Source of the DNA: Desulfovibrio sp.
GTDB lineage: Bacteria > Desulfobacterota > Desulfovibrionia > Desulfovibrionales > Desulfovibrionaceae
Direction: 5' to 3'
NCBI RefSeq assembly: GCF_019424165.1
Contig: NZ_JAHZAA010000020.1
Location: forward strand, 24,117 to 44,252
DNA: 20,136 nucleotides
A program made the translations under genes and the position numbers. Positions 13,110 through 20,136 of the stretch are shown in pieces (the first letter of the stretch is position 1; every line of letters starts with the position of its first letter). The notes under the pieces are model-generated. The model ran no database searches. It saw only the letters and a list, made by a program, of their open reading frames with translations, and was not told the origin of the DNA.

Positions 13110-14411
13110 CTACAACCGTGCCGCCTGAAAAATCTGCAAAATCAGGGGGGCGAGCAGCAGCACCACCGGAGCAAGCCCCATAAGAGTTTGCGGCCAGGTA
13201 AGCTTGAGGGCTGCGCGGCAGCCTATCAGCACGCAAGCCACCATCCAGACAAAACCCACAAGAGAACCCAGCAGGGGAACCACACACAGCAAGGTGGGCG
13301 CGGCAGAATAGGCCAGCACCTGAAATACCTGGCTGAAATCGGTGCGGTTGCCGCGCACAAAGCCATAGGTAAAATTTATGAGCGCGCTGAGCACGTACAA
13401 CTGGATGACGGACATGCCCGTTTTTATAAGCATGACCATCGGCAGGCTCATCTGTGGCGAAAGCATGACCAGCATCTTTTCAAGCTGCGGGTCCGAGGCG
13501 GCACTGGGGGCCATGAGCGACATGAACACGCCCGACCAGACACGCTCCACAACAACCTGTACCACACTCACCAGCAGATAGAAAATCAGGGCGCGCATTT
13601 GCGGCGAACCTGGCTGCACCTGGCTGAAAAAGCGCTGCGCACCGAACATGACCCGCATGCAGGTCTGATAAAATGCCGCTATCCACCCATCCGGTTCAGG
13701 GGCTGTTTCCCAGGGGATGCCGCTTTCCGCATGGTCATATTCGTCATCATAGTCGCGACCGTCATAGGGATCATCCCCGTCTTCGGCGTGACGGCCATAG
13801 CCGTTACGGGGGGTATACCCATCACGGGCATCATGACCGTCATGGCCGTCATGTCTGTCGTGACTGTCATGCCCGCTGCCGTTCTTTCCTTCCAGGCCGC
13901 CCCTGGTTCCATAGCGCTCGTATTCGCGTTCATAAGCGCGACTGGCCGCGGCACGGGGGTCTTCTTCCGCGTGTTCGTCCCCTCTGGAGCCGCGCGGGTC
14001 AAAAGGCCGCGCTCCGCCCGCAGAAGTTTCTTCCCCGTTGTCGTCCTCGTGCTCTTCCTGCACTGACCGGCCCGACCGGTCTGACCGGCCGGAAATTCCA
14101 GGAGAGGAACCCGGCACAATGGCGCCGGGGGGCAGCGGATCGTCTTCTTCAGGGCCACGCGCGGAAGAGGGTTCATCCACACCCGGTGCGGCATCCTGGG
14201 CTGATGCAGCAGGCCTGTCGGCATTGCCCCGGTGTACGGCTTCCTGCTGCTCCGCCTGTGGCGCGTCCGGCAGAACTTCGTGTTCCCCCGTGGACGGCCC
14301 GAAACGAAAGCGGCAGGCGCAATGGGGGCAGGTGGCGATAACCGCGCGCGCTGGCAGACGGTCGGCGGACACTTGGCGGCTGAAGCCGCAACGCGGGCAG
14401 GTAATGTTCAC
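13110..14411 (-). CDS. Zinc-ribbon and YIP1-domain membrane protein with His-Asp repeat linker
   Basis: A 433-residue protein in three parts. Residues 1-35 form a zinc ribbon of the MJ0042 type (C5-x2-C8, C28-x2-C31, followed by CRFRF). Residues 40-240 are a long hydrophilic, probably disordered linker rich in Asp, Glu, Gly, Arg and His, including five HD units every three residues (181-194) and a DDPYDGRDYDDEYDH segment. From about residue 245 to the end there are about five hydrophobic helices with the Yip1-family pattern (YLLVSVVQVVVERVW, IKTGMSVIQLYVLSALINFTYGFV, FQVLAYSAAPTLLCVVPLLGSLVGFVWMV). No enzymatic function is known for bacterial Yip1-domain proteins. Start is GTG 14411, preceded by GAGGAGAG. 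A terminator-like stem follows at 13038. Metal binding by the linker is inference. Confidence 0.82.
   Translation of the reverse strand: MNITCPRCGFSRQVSADRLPARAVIATCPHCACRFRFGPSTGEHEVLPDAPQAEQQEAVHRGNADRPAASAQDAAPGVDEPSSARGPEEDDPLPPGAIVPGSSPGISGRSDRSGRSVQEEHEDDNGEETSAGGARPFDPRGSRGDEHAEEDPRAAASRAYEREYERYGTRGGLEGKNGSGHDSHDRHDGHDGHDARDGYTPRNGYGRHAEDGDDPYDGRDYDDEYDHAESGIPWETAPEPDGWIAAFYQTCMRVMFGAQRFFSQVQPGSPQMRALIFYLLVSVVQVVVERVWSGVFMSLMAPSAASDPQLEKMLVMLSPQMSLPMVMLIKTGMSVIQLYVLSALINFTYGFVRGNRTDFSQVFQVLAYSAAPTLLCVVPLLGSLVGFVWMVACVLIGCRAALKLTWPQTLMGLAPVVLLLAPLILQIFQAARL
13829..13871 (-). repeat. Short tandem repeat coding for His-Asp-x
   Basis: Within the YIP1-type gene, nine-base units resembling GTCATGGCC (plus strand) recur and encode HD-S/R/G triplets. 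The unit is a multiple of three, so changes in copy number would keep the frame. Confidence 0.6.
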
Positions 14412-14545
14412 TAGACTCTCCTCGGTAAGCTCAAAAGATGGGCATGAATCCTTTTTATACTATCCGCAGGCCCCGGCGCTGGCAAGAGGCCGCCTCTGAC
14501 CTTGCCGCGCCGGAAAAAACCTGTGGCTGCGAAGGATTCTTATTG

Positions 14546-14572
14546 TTGACAGCCTTGCTGAGTGGCTATACT
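14546..14572 (+). promoter_or_regulatory. Promoter of the riboswitch-exchanger transcript
   Basis: Perfect TTGACA (14546-14551) and TATACT (14567-14572) with a short 15-bp spacer; TTGTTG at 14543-14548 would give 18 bp. A transcript start near 14579 puts the riboswitch at the very 5' end. The remaining 14412-14545 shows no gene and presumably includes the divergent promoter of the YIP1-type gene, which I could not define. Confidence 0.6.
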
Positions 14573-14579
14573 CTGGCTT

Positions 14580-14703
14580 CCACAAGGGGAGTAACTGGGT
14601 TCTTGAAACCCGGGCGGTATCAACAGCATGGCTTTCGGGCCTGGTGCCGCCGTCGGTAAGCCGATTAGTGAGACCTTGGCGTGAACGCCAAGGTCTTTTT
14701 TTA
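14580..14703 (+). ncRNA. yybP-ykoY manganese riboswitch with intrinsic terminator
   Basis: The leader has the signatures of the yybP-ykoY (Mn2+) riboswitch: CAAGGGGAGTA (14583-14593) at the 5' side, a central TATCAACAGCATGGC region, the second loop near GCCGCCGTCGG, and the 3' side TGAGACCTTG (14669-14678). P1 is CAAGG (14583-14587) with CCTTG (14674-14678). The same CCTTG is part of the 5' arm of an 11-bp terminator AGACCTTGGCG (14671-14681) / CGCCAAGGTCT (14686-14696) with a TGAA loop and an eight-T run. P1 and terminator are thus mutually exclusive, an ON-switch layout: Mn2+ stabilises P1 and lets transcription read into the exporter gene. Motif recognition is by eye; switching is inference from the family. 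Confidence 0.85.
14671..14703 (+). terminator. Riboswitch-controlled terminator
   Basis: Perfect 11-bp stem with TGAA loop followed by TTTTTTTT (from 14696). It lies 17 bp before the exchanger start codon, and its 5' arm shares CCTTG with riboswitch helix P1. Confidence 0.9.
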
Positions 14704-14719
14704 TTTTTAAGGAGACATC

Positions 14720-15940
14720 ATGAACATACGCGCCCTACGGCCCTACATTTTGGCAGTGCTCATGACCATTCCCGGTCTTGCCCTGCATCTGGCACCGCCG
14801 GATATTTCTCCGTTTATCGTGACGCTGCTTTCAGGCATGGCCATCCTCGGCGCGTCATTTCTGCTCACCTGGGCCTGTGAAGTGGCCCAGATGGACATGC
14901 CGCAAGCCGTGGCCGTAGCTGTGGTGGCCTTTATCGCCGTGCTGCCCGAATATGCGGTGGACATGTACTTTACCTGGATGGCGGGCCAACACCCCGAAAG
15001 CCCTTATTCACACTATGCCATCGCCAACATGACCGGCGCCAACAGGCTGCTTATCGGCGTGGGCTGGTCGGCCATTGTATTGATCTTTGCCGGACGCTTT
15101 CATTCGGCGGTGACTCTCAACGACGACAAACGCACCGACGTGCTGTTTCTGGCCATGGCCACGCTTTATGCCCTGTTCATCCCCATCAAGGGTTCACTGA
15201 CCTGGGTGGACGGCCTGGTGCTTCTGGGCATTTATGTGTGGTATATCCTTATCATCATGCGCCGCCCCGTGGAGGAAGAAGAGCTGGAAGGCCCGGCCGA
15301 GGTTCTTGCCAAGCTGGCAAAAAAAATACGGCTGCGCACTGTAGGGGGCATTTTTATTTTTTCGGCCCTGGTTATTCTCGGCAATGCCGAATCTTTCAGC
15401 GAAGGGCTTGTTGCCAGCGGAAAACAGTTGAATATCAACGAATTTCTCTTGGTACAGTGGGTCGCCCCCCTGGCTTCGGAAGCGCCGGAATTTATCGTGG
15501 CCGTCATGTTCGCCTCGCGGGGTAACGCCGGTCTGGCCCTGGGCTGCCTGCTTTCGTCAAAGCTTAATCAATGGACTCTGCTGGTTGGCATGATACCCGG
15601 CGTATACGCGGTTTCTTCCGGCAGCCTTAGCCCTGCCATAAACCTTGACACACACCAGTTTCAGGAAATATTACTCACAGCCGGGCAGTCTCTCTTCGCC
15701 GTGGCCCTGCTGCTGGACCTGCGCCTGCATGTGCGTGAAGCCGTGTGGCTACTGCTGCTCTTCAGCCTTCAGCTGCTTTCGCCGCTGTACGAAGTGCATC
15801 TGGAGGGCCTGCTGGGCCTGCCCCACGACCCGTTGCGTCTGCACCTGTTTTACGCCAAGGTATACCTTGTGCTGGCGGTGATTCTGCTTGTCAAGAACTG
15901 GCGGCAGACCTGGGAACTTCGCAAGGGCTTCAAAGTTTAA
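14720..15940 (+). CDS. Sodium/calcium-exchanger-family cation transporter, probably Mn2+ efflux
   Basis: A 406-residue, roughly ten-helix membrane protein with the two inverted alpha-repeats of the CaCA superfamily (PF01699). Alpha-1 is ACEVAQMDMPQAVAVA...AVLPEYAVDMYFTW with ANMTGANRLLIGVG (about residues 52-115). Alpha-2 is VAPLASEAPEFIVAVMFASRGNAG with LGCLLSSKLNQWTLLVG in the C-terminal half. The Glu residues in LPEYAVD and SEAPEF are at the positions of the ion-binding acids. A charged cytoplasmic loop (RRPVEEEELEGPAEVLAKLAKKIR) joins the halves. The substrate is inferred as Mn2+ (or Ca2+/Mn2+) because the gene is led by a Mn-type riboswitch. AAGGAG (14709-14714) lies 5 nt before the ATG. 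A stem-loop ends the unit at 15957. Confidence 0.85.
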   Translation: MNIRALRPYILAVLMTIPGLALHLAPPDISPFIVTLLSGMAILGASFLLTWACEVAQMDMPQAVAVAVVAFIAVLPEYAVDMYFTWMAGQHPESPYSHYAIANMTGANRLLIGVGWSAIVLIFAGRFHSAVTLNDDKRTDVLFLAMATLYALFIPIKGSLTWVDGLVLLGIYVWYILIIMRRPVEEEELEGPAEVLAKLAKKIRLRTVGGIFIFSALVILGNAESFSEGLVASGKQLNINEFLLVQWVAPLASEAPEFIVAVMFASRGNAGLALGCLLSSKLNQWTLLVGMIPGVYAVSSGSLSPAINLDTHQFQEILLTAGQSLFAVALLLDLRLHVREAVWLLLLFSLQLLSPLYEVHLEGLLGLPHDPLRLHLFYAKVYLVLAVILLVKNWRQTWELRKGFKV

Positions 15941-15956
15941 TCAAAGCATGTATACT

Positions 15957-15991
15957 GTTGCGGGCGGGGCAAAGCCGCCGCCCGCAACTTT
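15957..15991 (+). terminator. Terminator of the exchanger gene
   Basis: GTTGCGGGCGG (15957-15967) pairs perfectly with CCGCCCGCAAC (15978-15988), followed by a weak TTT. It lies 17 bp after the stop codon. Confidence 0.65.
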
Positions 15992-16089
15992 GCATCAATG
16001 GCCCGCATGGCCGGAGAGCACGTATGGAACAGTACCTCGGGCAAGCAGTTTCGCCTTCACATTTTACTGGTTATCAAGGTATTATATCC

Positions 16090-17031
16090 ATGCCGCGCCT
16101 TTTGTCTCTTCTGCTCTTGGTCTTGCTGCTTGGAGAAAGAGCGGCCGAAGCGGCCCGTATGCCGGACCAGCAGACGCCATCGCCCGCCCTTTCACAAGAA
16201 TTCACAGCCAACGTCGATGTGACGGAGATCGCCCCTGACGGCGATGCCGCACATTCCGCACAGCTTGCCGGGCATCCCGCGCCCGAAAATCACGCCCACG
16301 CCCCCGGAACAGATGCCGCCGGGCAGGACAGTGCCGACGCTGCGGAGCAGTCCGCCCGCGACAGCGCCGCCGCCATTATTTCCGGCGCGCGCAGACCCGG
16401 CATTATCGAGCATCAGCTTGTCCATAACGAGCCGGGCAGCCCCATGATCAACATCAGCTACCCTTCAGTGGGCAGCAAACAGATCGACGCCGATATCCGC
16501 CAATGGGTCACGGGCATTGCCACAGCGTTTGATCAGAGCTGTAGCGCGGCGGGACTTTCTACAGGCTCCGGCCTTGATGGAGAGCGCCCGCCTTACGAAC
16601 TGTGGGCCTCCTACAGCATTACCGCCCCTTCCCCCGCAGGGCTCAGCATTACCTTTGAAGTCTGGACCTATACCGGCGGCGCGCACGGCAACCTTGATGT
16701 CATGACCCTCAACTACAGCCTGCTTACCGGGCAGCGGCTTGGCCTTGTAGACCTTTTTGAAGATCCGGACGTGGCGTTGAGCCTCATGTCAGAATGGTCG
16801 TACAACGAGCTTTCCCGGCGCCTTGGCGGCATGCGGCAGGAACAGATGCTGCGCACGGGCCTCAATCCCGTGCCGGAAAATTTCGCCAGCCTTACCCTTA
16901 CCCCCCAGGGGGTGCGCATCAATTTTCAGCCATACCAGGTAGCGCCCTGGGCGGCCGGAGCGCAAAAAGTAAATATGCCTCTGGACCAGTTGCTGGCCGC
17001 CAGACCGCTGCTGAGCATCTGGGGACGATAG
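16090..17031 (+). CDS. Exported DUF3298/RsiV-type protein
   Basis: A 313-residue exported protein. Signal peptide: MPRLLSLLLLVLLLGERAAEA. A low-complexity Ala/Pro/Asp-rich linker (about residues 25-100) precedes a C-terminal domain matching the PdaC/RsiV-like DUF4163-DUF3298 pair: NISYPSVGSKQIDADIRQWV, then the hallmark YTGGAHGNLDVMTLNYSLLTGQRLGLVDLF, and GVRINFQPYQVAPWAAGAQKVNMPLDQL near the end. In Gram-positives such domains occur in the lysozyme-binding anti-sigma factor RsiV and in a deacetylase; here it is stand-alone in the periplasm, so function is open. An in-frame ATG at 16024 has a better ribosome-binding site (GGAGAG, 16013-16018) but would give the signal peptide a 22-residue N-extension; 16090 is preferred on signal-peptide grounds, without certainty. 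It is not clearly co-transcribed with the exchanger. Confidence 0.78.
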   Translation: MPRLLSLLLLVLLLGERAAEAARMPDQQTPSPALSQEFTANVDVTEIAPDGDAAHSAQLAGHPAPENHAHAPGTDAAGQDSADAAEQSARDSAAAIISGARRPGIIEHQLVHNEPGSPMINISYPSVGSKQIDADIRQWVTGIATAFDQSCSAAGLSTGSGLDGERPPYELWASYSITAPSPAGLSITFEVWTYTGGAHGNLDVMTLNYSLLTGQRLGLVDLFEDPDVALSLMSEWSYNELSRRLGGMRQEQMLRTGLNPVPENFASLTLTPQGVRINFQPYQVAPWAAGAQKVNMPLDQLLAARPLLSIWGR

Positions 17032-17079
17032 CGCGTTCACGCCTGCTCACGCTTTATGATGCCTTGAGGGGGAGGGGGC

Positions 17080-17127
17080 GCCTTTGCGGCGGTAATCTCG
17101 CGAGGCGCCACTCCCCGCCGCAAAGGC
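17080..17127. repeat. Inverted repeat between convergent genes
   Basis: GCCTTTGCGGCGG (17080-17092) and CCGCCGCAAAGGC (17115-17127) are perfect 13-bp arms with a 22-nt loop, between the DUF3298 gene and mnmA. No U-tract follows. It has the same loop length as the larger repeat at 5851-5918, and the arms share CAAAGGC. Confidence 0.6.
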
Positions 17128-17175
17128 ATCTCCTGTGCGCGCGCCAAGCCCAAGGGCAAGTCAAAACCAACGGCT

Positions 17176-18426
17176 CTATGCCATAACTTCCACAATACCC
17201 GCCGCCAGCACATGCCCCTGGCCGTCATACACCGCCGCGACCTGTCCGGGAGCGGAGGGAAACTGCGGTTCCGCAAAACGTATGTCCAGGCGGCCCGAGG
17301 CGTCCAGCGTCACCGCTGCGGGCGACGGCCTCTGCCTGTGCCGCAGGCGCACCAGCAGCTCGCCGCTCCAGTACTGCTGCGGCAAAGACACGTTGGCCGC
17401 ACCTGTGCGGCAGTGCGTGACGCCCAGCAAAGCGCGCGGCCCCACCACAAGGGCATTGGCCGCACCATCCTTGGCGAGCACGTACAAAGGCTCACTGTGG
17501 GCTATGCCCAAGCCCTTACGCTGCCCTTCGGTATAGCGCCAGAGGCCCTTGTGCCGGGCGATCTCCCGCAGCCCTCCCGCGGCATCACGCAAAAATACGG
17601 GGCCTGGGCCGGGCGGCACAGTGGCTGCCTTCCGCCAGCGGCGTTCGAGAAATGGCCGGTAGGCATCGGCGGCGGACAAGCCCGCCGTTGCAGCCCCGCC
17701 CACCGCCGGGGCGAAACAGATATCCTGACTCTCACTGGGAACAGGCACGACCAGCCCTGCCCTGGCCACAATTTCACGGCTGCGGGCCTTGTCCTGCTCC
17801 GCAAGTGGAAAGCAGGCCCTGGCCAGACGCTCACGCGGCACAAGGCTCAAAAAATAACTCTGATCCTTGGTCGCGTCATACGCCGCAGCCAGCAGGGGCG
17901 GATGTGTTCCGTGTGTGCCATACTGCTCTGCCTCGCAACCGGAACCGCTGTCCCCGGTGAAAACACGGGCATTGCCCTGCGATGCCGCCGGGTTCAGCGT
18001 TTCCGGCAGGGAGGCCGACACCGCGTCTTCCGGCGCGGGGGCCAGCCGCGCATAGTGCCCGGTAGCCAGCTTCTGCGCACCCAGATCCATCGCGGCATCA
18101 AACAGGGCTCCGAATTTTATGGCGCGGTTGCACAGGGCGCAGGGATTGGGCGTGCGGCCCGCTGCATAGGCAGCGGCAAAGGGAGCCAGCACCTCACGCT
18201 CAAATACAGGCCGAAGGTCTGCCACATGCAGTGGCACGCCAAGGGCCGCGCAAGCCGCAGCAAGGCCGGGCGGCGGCTCGGGGATGGCATCGGGCAGAAA
18301 AAGACCATGCAGCGCCAATACGCTGTGTCCTGCCTGTTGCAGCATGACAAGGGCGCAAAGGCTGTCCACGCCGCCGCTCACGGCCACGGCCACGGTATTG
18401 GATAAAGTGCTGTTGCCGGTAGACAT
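17176..18426 (-). CDS. mnmA: tRNA 2-thiouridylase MnmA
   Basis: MnmA (PF03054) adds sulphur to U34 in the wobble position of tRNA-Lys, -Glu and -Gln, after activating the uridine with ATP. The PP-loop is SGGVDS (residues 17-22). The first catalytic cysteine is C96 in NPCALCN, followed by IKFGALFDAAMDLGAQKLATGHYARL. The second is C237 in SQDICF, where E. coli has a related GICF. DQSYFLSLV and the beta-barrel C-terminus are present. There is an insertion of about 50 Ser/Ala/Gly-rich residues (about 131-185) between GHYARL and the DQSYFL segment, making 416 residues against 368 in E. coli. ATG 18426 is chosen because the PP-loop follows closely; the frame is open to 18513 and no start has a clear ribosome-binding site. 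Convergent with the DUF3298 gene. Confidence 0.88.
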   Translation of the reverse strand: MSTGNSTLSNTVAVAVSGGVDSLCALVMLQQAGHSVLALHGLFLPDAIPEPPPGLAAACAALGVPLHVADLRPVFEREVLAPFAAAYAAGRTPNPCALCNRAIKFGALFDAAMDLGAQKLATGHYARLAPAPEDAVSASLPETLNPAASQGNARVFTGDSGSGCEAEQYGTHGTHPPLLAAAYDATKDQSYFLSLVPRERLARACFPLAEQDKARSREIVARAGLVVPVPSESQDICFAPAVGGAATAGLSAADAYRPFLERRWRKAATVPPGPGPVFLRDAAGGLREIARHKGLWRYTEGQRKGLGIAHSEPLYVLAKDGAANALVVGPRALLGVTHCRTGAANVSLPQQYWSGELLVRLRHRQRPSPAAVTLDASGRLDIRFAEPQFPSAPGQVAAVYDGQGHVLAAGIVEVMA

Positions 18427-18493
18427 AGCATGGTCTCTGCCGCCGCAATCCACAGGCTCTCCCGCCATTTCTGGCTGGCCAACGAGCGATGGA

Positions 18494-18519
18494 CGGCGTT
18501 TCTGGCGTCTCAAACGCCG
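18494..18519. repeat. Stem-loop upstream of mnmA
   Basis: CGGCGTTT (18494-18501) pairs with AAACGCCG (18512-18519). It lies between the ABC ATPase gene and mnmA, both on the minus strand. A further imperfect pair lies at 18545-18580. Neither has a proper T-run, so termination is only possible, not shown. Confidence 0.35.
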
Positions 18520-18600
18520 GTATTTTGATGGGAGAAGGCATGGCGGGAGGTGCAGCCCTGCTTTACAAAACTGCCCCTCCTGACCAAAAGACTGCCTGTT

Positions 18601-19368
18601 CTATAAAATCTGATTCAGGAACTGGCGCAGGCGGGGATGGCGGGGAGTAGTAAACAGGGTTTCCGGTCTGCCCTGTTCAACAATCTGCCCCTGGTCCATA
18701 AAGATAAGACGGTCCGCCACGGTACGGGCAAAGCCCATTTCGTGGGTGACGCAAACCATGGTCATACCCTCTTCAGCCAGCTTGACCATAACGTCCAGCA
18801 CTTCACCCACCATTTCCGGGTCAAGGGCGGAAGTGGGTTCGTCAAACAGCATGATGTCGGGCTGCATGGCAAGCGCGCGGGCAATGGCCACGCGCTGTTG
18901 CTGCCCGCCGGAAAGCATGGCCGGATACACATTGGCCTTGTCGCTGATGCCCACTTTTTTCAGCAGCCCCAGTGCACGGGATTCAGCCTCTTCGCGCGAA
19001 AGTTTGCGCAGCTTGATGGGCGCAAGCGTCAGGTTTTCCAGCACGGTTTTGTGCGGAAAAAGGTTGAACTGCTGAAAGACCATGCCCAGATTCTGGCGCA
19101 CCAGGTTAATATCGTTGTCCGGGCTCATGATATTCTGCCCTTTGACCACAATACTGCCCTGGTCGATTTCTTCCAGGCGGTTTATGGAGCGCAGCAAGGT
19201 TGATTTTCCCGAGCCGGAAGGGCCGATGATAACCACACGCTCGCCGGTGGCCACGTCCAGGCTCACATCCTGCAAGGCGGGCAGCGAGCCGAAGTACTTC
19301 CATACATTGCTGATGGCAATGATGGGCTCAGGGGCGGCCTGCGTGGCCGTAGTGCTACTTTCCGTCAT
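18601..19368 (-). CDS. Polar amino-acid ABC transporter ATP-binding protein
   Basis: A 255-residue ABC ATPase of the HisP/GlnQ type that drives import of polar amino acids across the inner membrane. Walker A GPSGSGKST is at 49-57, the Q-loop at FQQFNLFP (about 98-105), the signature LSGGQQQR at 152-159, Walker B IMLFDEP at 172-178 and the switch His209 in THEMGFA. FNLFPHKTVLENLTLAP is diagnostic for this group. The ATG at 19368 lies within the end of the permease gene (14-bp overlap), so the two are translated from one mRNA, permease first. The substrate-binding protein is not in the window, so the exact amino acid cannot be named. An N-terminal extension of about 12 residues rich in Thr/Ser/Ala precedes the domain. 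Confidence 0.93.
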   Translation of the reverse strand: MTESSTTATQAAPEPIIAISNVWKYFGSLPALQDVSLDVATGERVVIIGPSGSGKSTLLRSINRLEEIDQGSIVVKGQNIMSPDNDINLVRQNLGMVFQQFNLFPHKTVLENLTLAPIKLRKLSREEAESRALGLLKKVGISDKANVYPAMLSGGQQQRVAIARALAMQPDIMLFDEPTSALDPEMVGEVLDVMVKLAEEGMTMVCVTHEMGFARTVADRLIFMDQGQIVEQGRPETLFTTPRHPRLRQFLNQIL

Positions 19369-20116
19369 AATAGTTCAGCCTGGCTTCCATGATGCTCACG
19401 GTTTTGGAAAGAATGAGCGTGATGACAAGATACAGAAGGGCTACCACCGTATACGTCTCAAAATAGAGATAGGTGGTTCCCACAAAGCTTCTGGCACGCT
19501 GCATGATGTCTGGCACAGCCATGATGGACACCAGAGAGGTATCCTTGAGCATGGCTATGCATTCATTGCCCACGGGCGGCAGAATGGTGCGCATGGCTTG
19601 CGGCAGAACCACATAACGCATGGTCTGAAAGCCGTTGAATCCCAACGAACGCGCAGCTTCGCTCTGCCCCTTGTTGATGGCGGTGATGCCCGCGCGGAAC
19701 ACTTCGCCCAGATATGCGCCGTAGCAAAAGCTGATGGCCACCACGGCGGAAGTAACACCGCTGACCTGCACAAAACGTGAAAGCGCGTAGTAGATGTAAA
19801 AAATCTGCACCAGCAAAGGAATGCCGCGGATCACCTCCACATAGGTGGAGGCAATAAGGTTGATCAGGCGATTATTGGAAATGCGCCCGAGGCCGGTGAT
19901 CAGGCCAAGAGGTACGGCACAGCAGATGGAAAGAACGGTGATCTTGAAGGTAATAAGAACGCCGTCCGGCAGATAGAGCAAAATGCGCAAATAGGGTTCG
20001 GGCCAGAGCAGGCACAGGGCAAACAACGTGGAGATGGCCCCGACAAGGGCAATGGACCAGGCATTGATGAGCCGCCATTCGCGGGGGTCAGGGATGGAGG
20101 CCCCCTCCGTGACCAT
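19355..20116 (-). CDS. Polar amino-acid ABC transporter permease
   Basis: A 253-residue inner-membrane permease of the HisM/GlnP family. It starts with a short cytoplasmic segment, then a membrane helix (IALVGAISTLFALCLLWP), the LYLPDGVLITFKITVLSICCAVPLGLITGL region, TYVEVIRGIPLLVQIFYIYY (the typical family segment after the second helix), and the EAA loop EAARSLGFNGFQTMRYVVLPQAMRTILPP that contacts the ATPase. The Gly-Asn of PPVGNECIAMLKDTSLVS is also characteristic. The start is taken at ATG 20116; only 20 bp of upstream sequence are visible, and the ribosome-binding site (AAGG about 12 nt away) is poor, so a start beyond the window cannot be ruled out. The preceding gene, perhaps the periplasmic binding protein, would lie to the right. 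Confidence 0.9.
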   Translation of the reverse strand: MVTEGASIPDPREWRLINAWSIALVGAISTLFALCLLWPEPYLRILLYLPDGVLITFKITVLSICCAVPLGLITGLGRISNNRLINLIASTYVEVIRGIPLLVQIFYIYYALSRFVQVSGVTSAVVAISFCYGAYLGEVFRAGITAINKGQSEAARSLGFNGFQTMRYVVLPQAMRTILPPVGNECIAMLKDTSLVSIMAVPDIMQRARSFVGTTYLYFETYTVVALLYLVITLILSKTVSIMEARLNYYDGK

Positions 20117-20136
20117 AATAATGTTGCCCTTGCTTC

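Noticed and set aside
13829..13871. CRISPR-like or tandem repeat array
   Set aside because: The short units encode an in-frame His-Asp repeat within a coding region; there are no spacers.
13188..14066. A 292-codon plus-strand frame opposite the YIP1-type gene
   Set aside because: The opposite strand has a coherent zinc ribbon and membrane helices with a ribosome-binding site; this frame has neither start signal nor recognisable domain.
17212..18405. A 397-codon open frame opposite mnmA
   Set aside because: Antisense shadow of a conserved gene; composition is biased to Arg, Gln, His and Gly, and no motif is seen.

Overview
The window reads as chromosomal core DNA from a Gram-negative, fairly GC-rich bacterium, most likely a Desulfovibrio-like member of the Desulfobacterota. 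This is inferred from Skp, FabZ and MltA (outer-membrane and envelope biology), a Fur regulator near a FeoB-associated Cys-rich membrane protein, AhpC, and the protein character overall. No single marker proves the genus. I see no phage, transposon, CRISPR array, tRNA or rRNA.

Left part (1-5.8 kb): skp and fabZ on the plus strand, each closed by a hairpin terminator. mltA (minus) and a 4HBT-type thioesterase (plus) follow, head to head with overlapping start codons. After a gene-free, hairpin-rich stretch comes a small Cys-rich membrane protein gene (minus) whose promoter carries a Fur-box-like palindrome. fur (minus) is divergent from ahpC (plus), with promoters readable on both sides and a palindrome over the ahpC -10 box.

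Middle (5.8-12 kb): a long inverted repeat lies between ahpC and the convergent uvrA (minus). Then come an unrecognised exported protein (plus), a MarR regulator (minus) divergent from a cyclase-family metal hydrolase (plus) with a two-site operator between them, and trmH (minus).

Right part (12-20.1 kb): an unrecognised lipoprotein (minus), a zinc-ribbon/YIP1 membrane protein with a His-Asp repeat linker (minus), and a yybP-ykoY-type manganese riboswitch with a terminator that leads a sodium/calcium-exchanger-family transporter (plus). These are followed by an exported RsiV/DUF3298-type protein (plus), mnmA (minus), and an amino-acid ABC ATPase and permease pair (minus; permease first, 14-bp overlap).

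The theme linking several loci is metal and redox homeostasis: Fur with the Fe-associated protein, AhpC, and a Mn-sensing riboswitch with a cation exchanger. The remainder is envelope maintenance, DNA repair and tRNA modification. The best 'second look' items are regulatory: the riboswitch/exchanger unit, the paired MarR operators and the Fur-box-like palindrome. No wholly new multi-gene system is evident.
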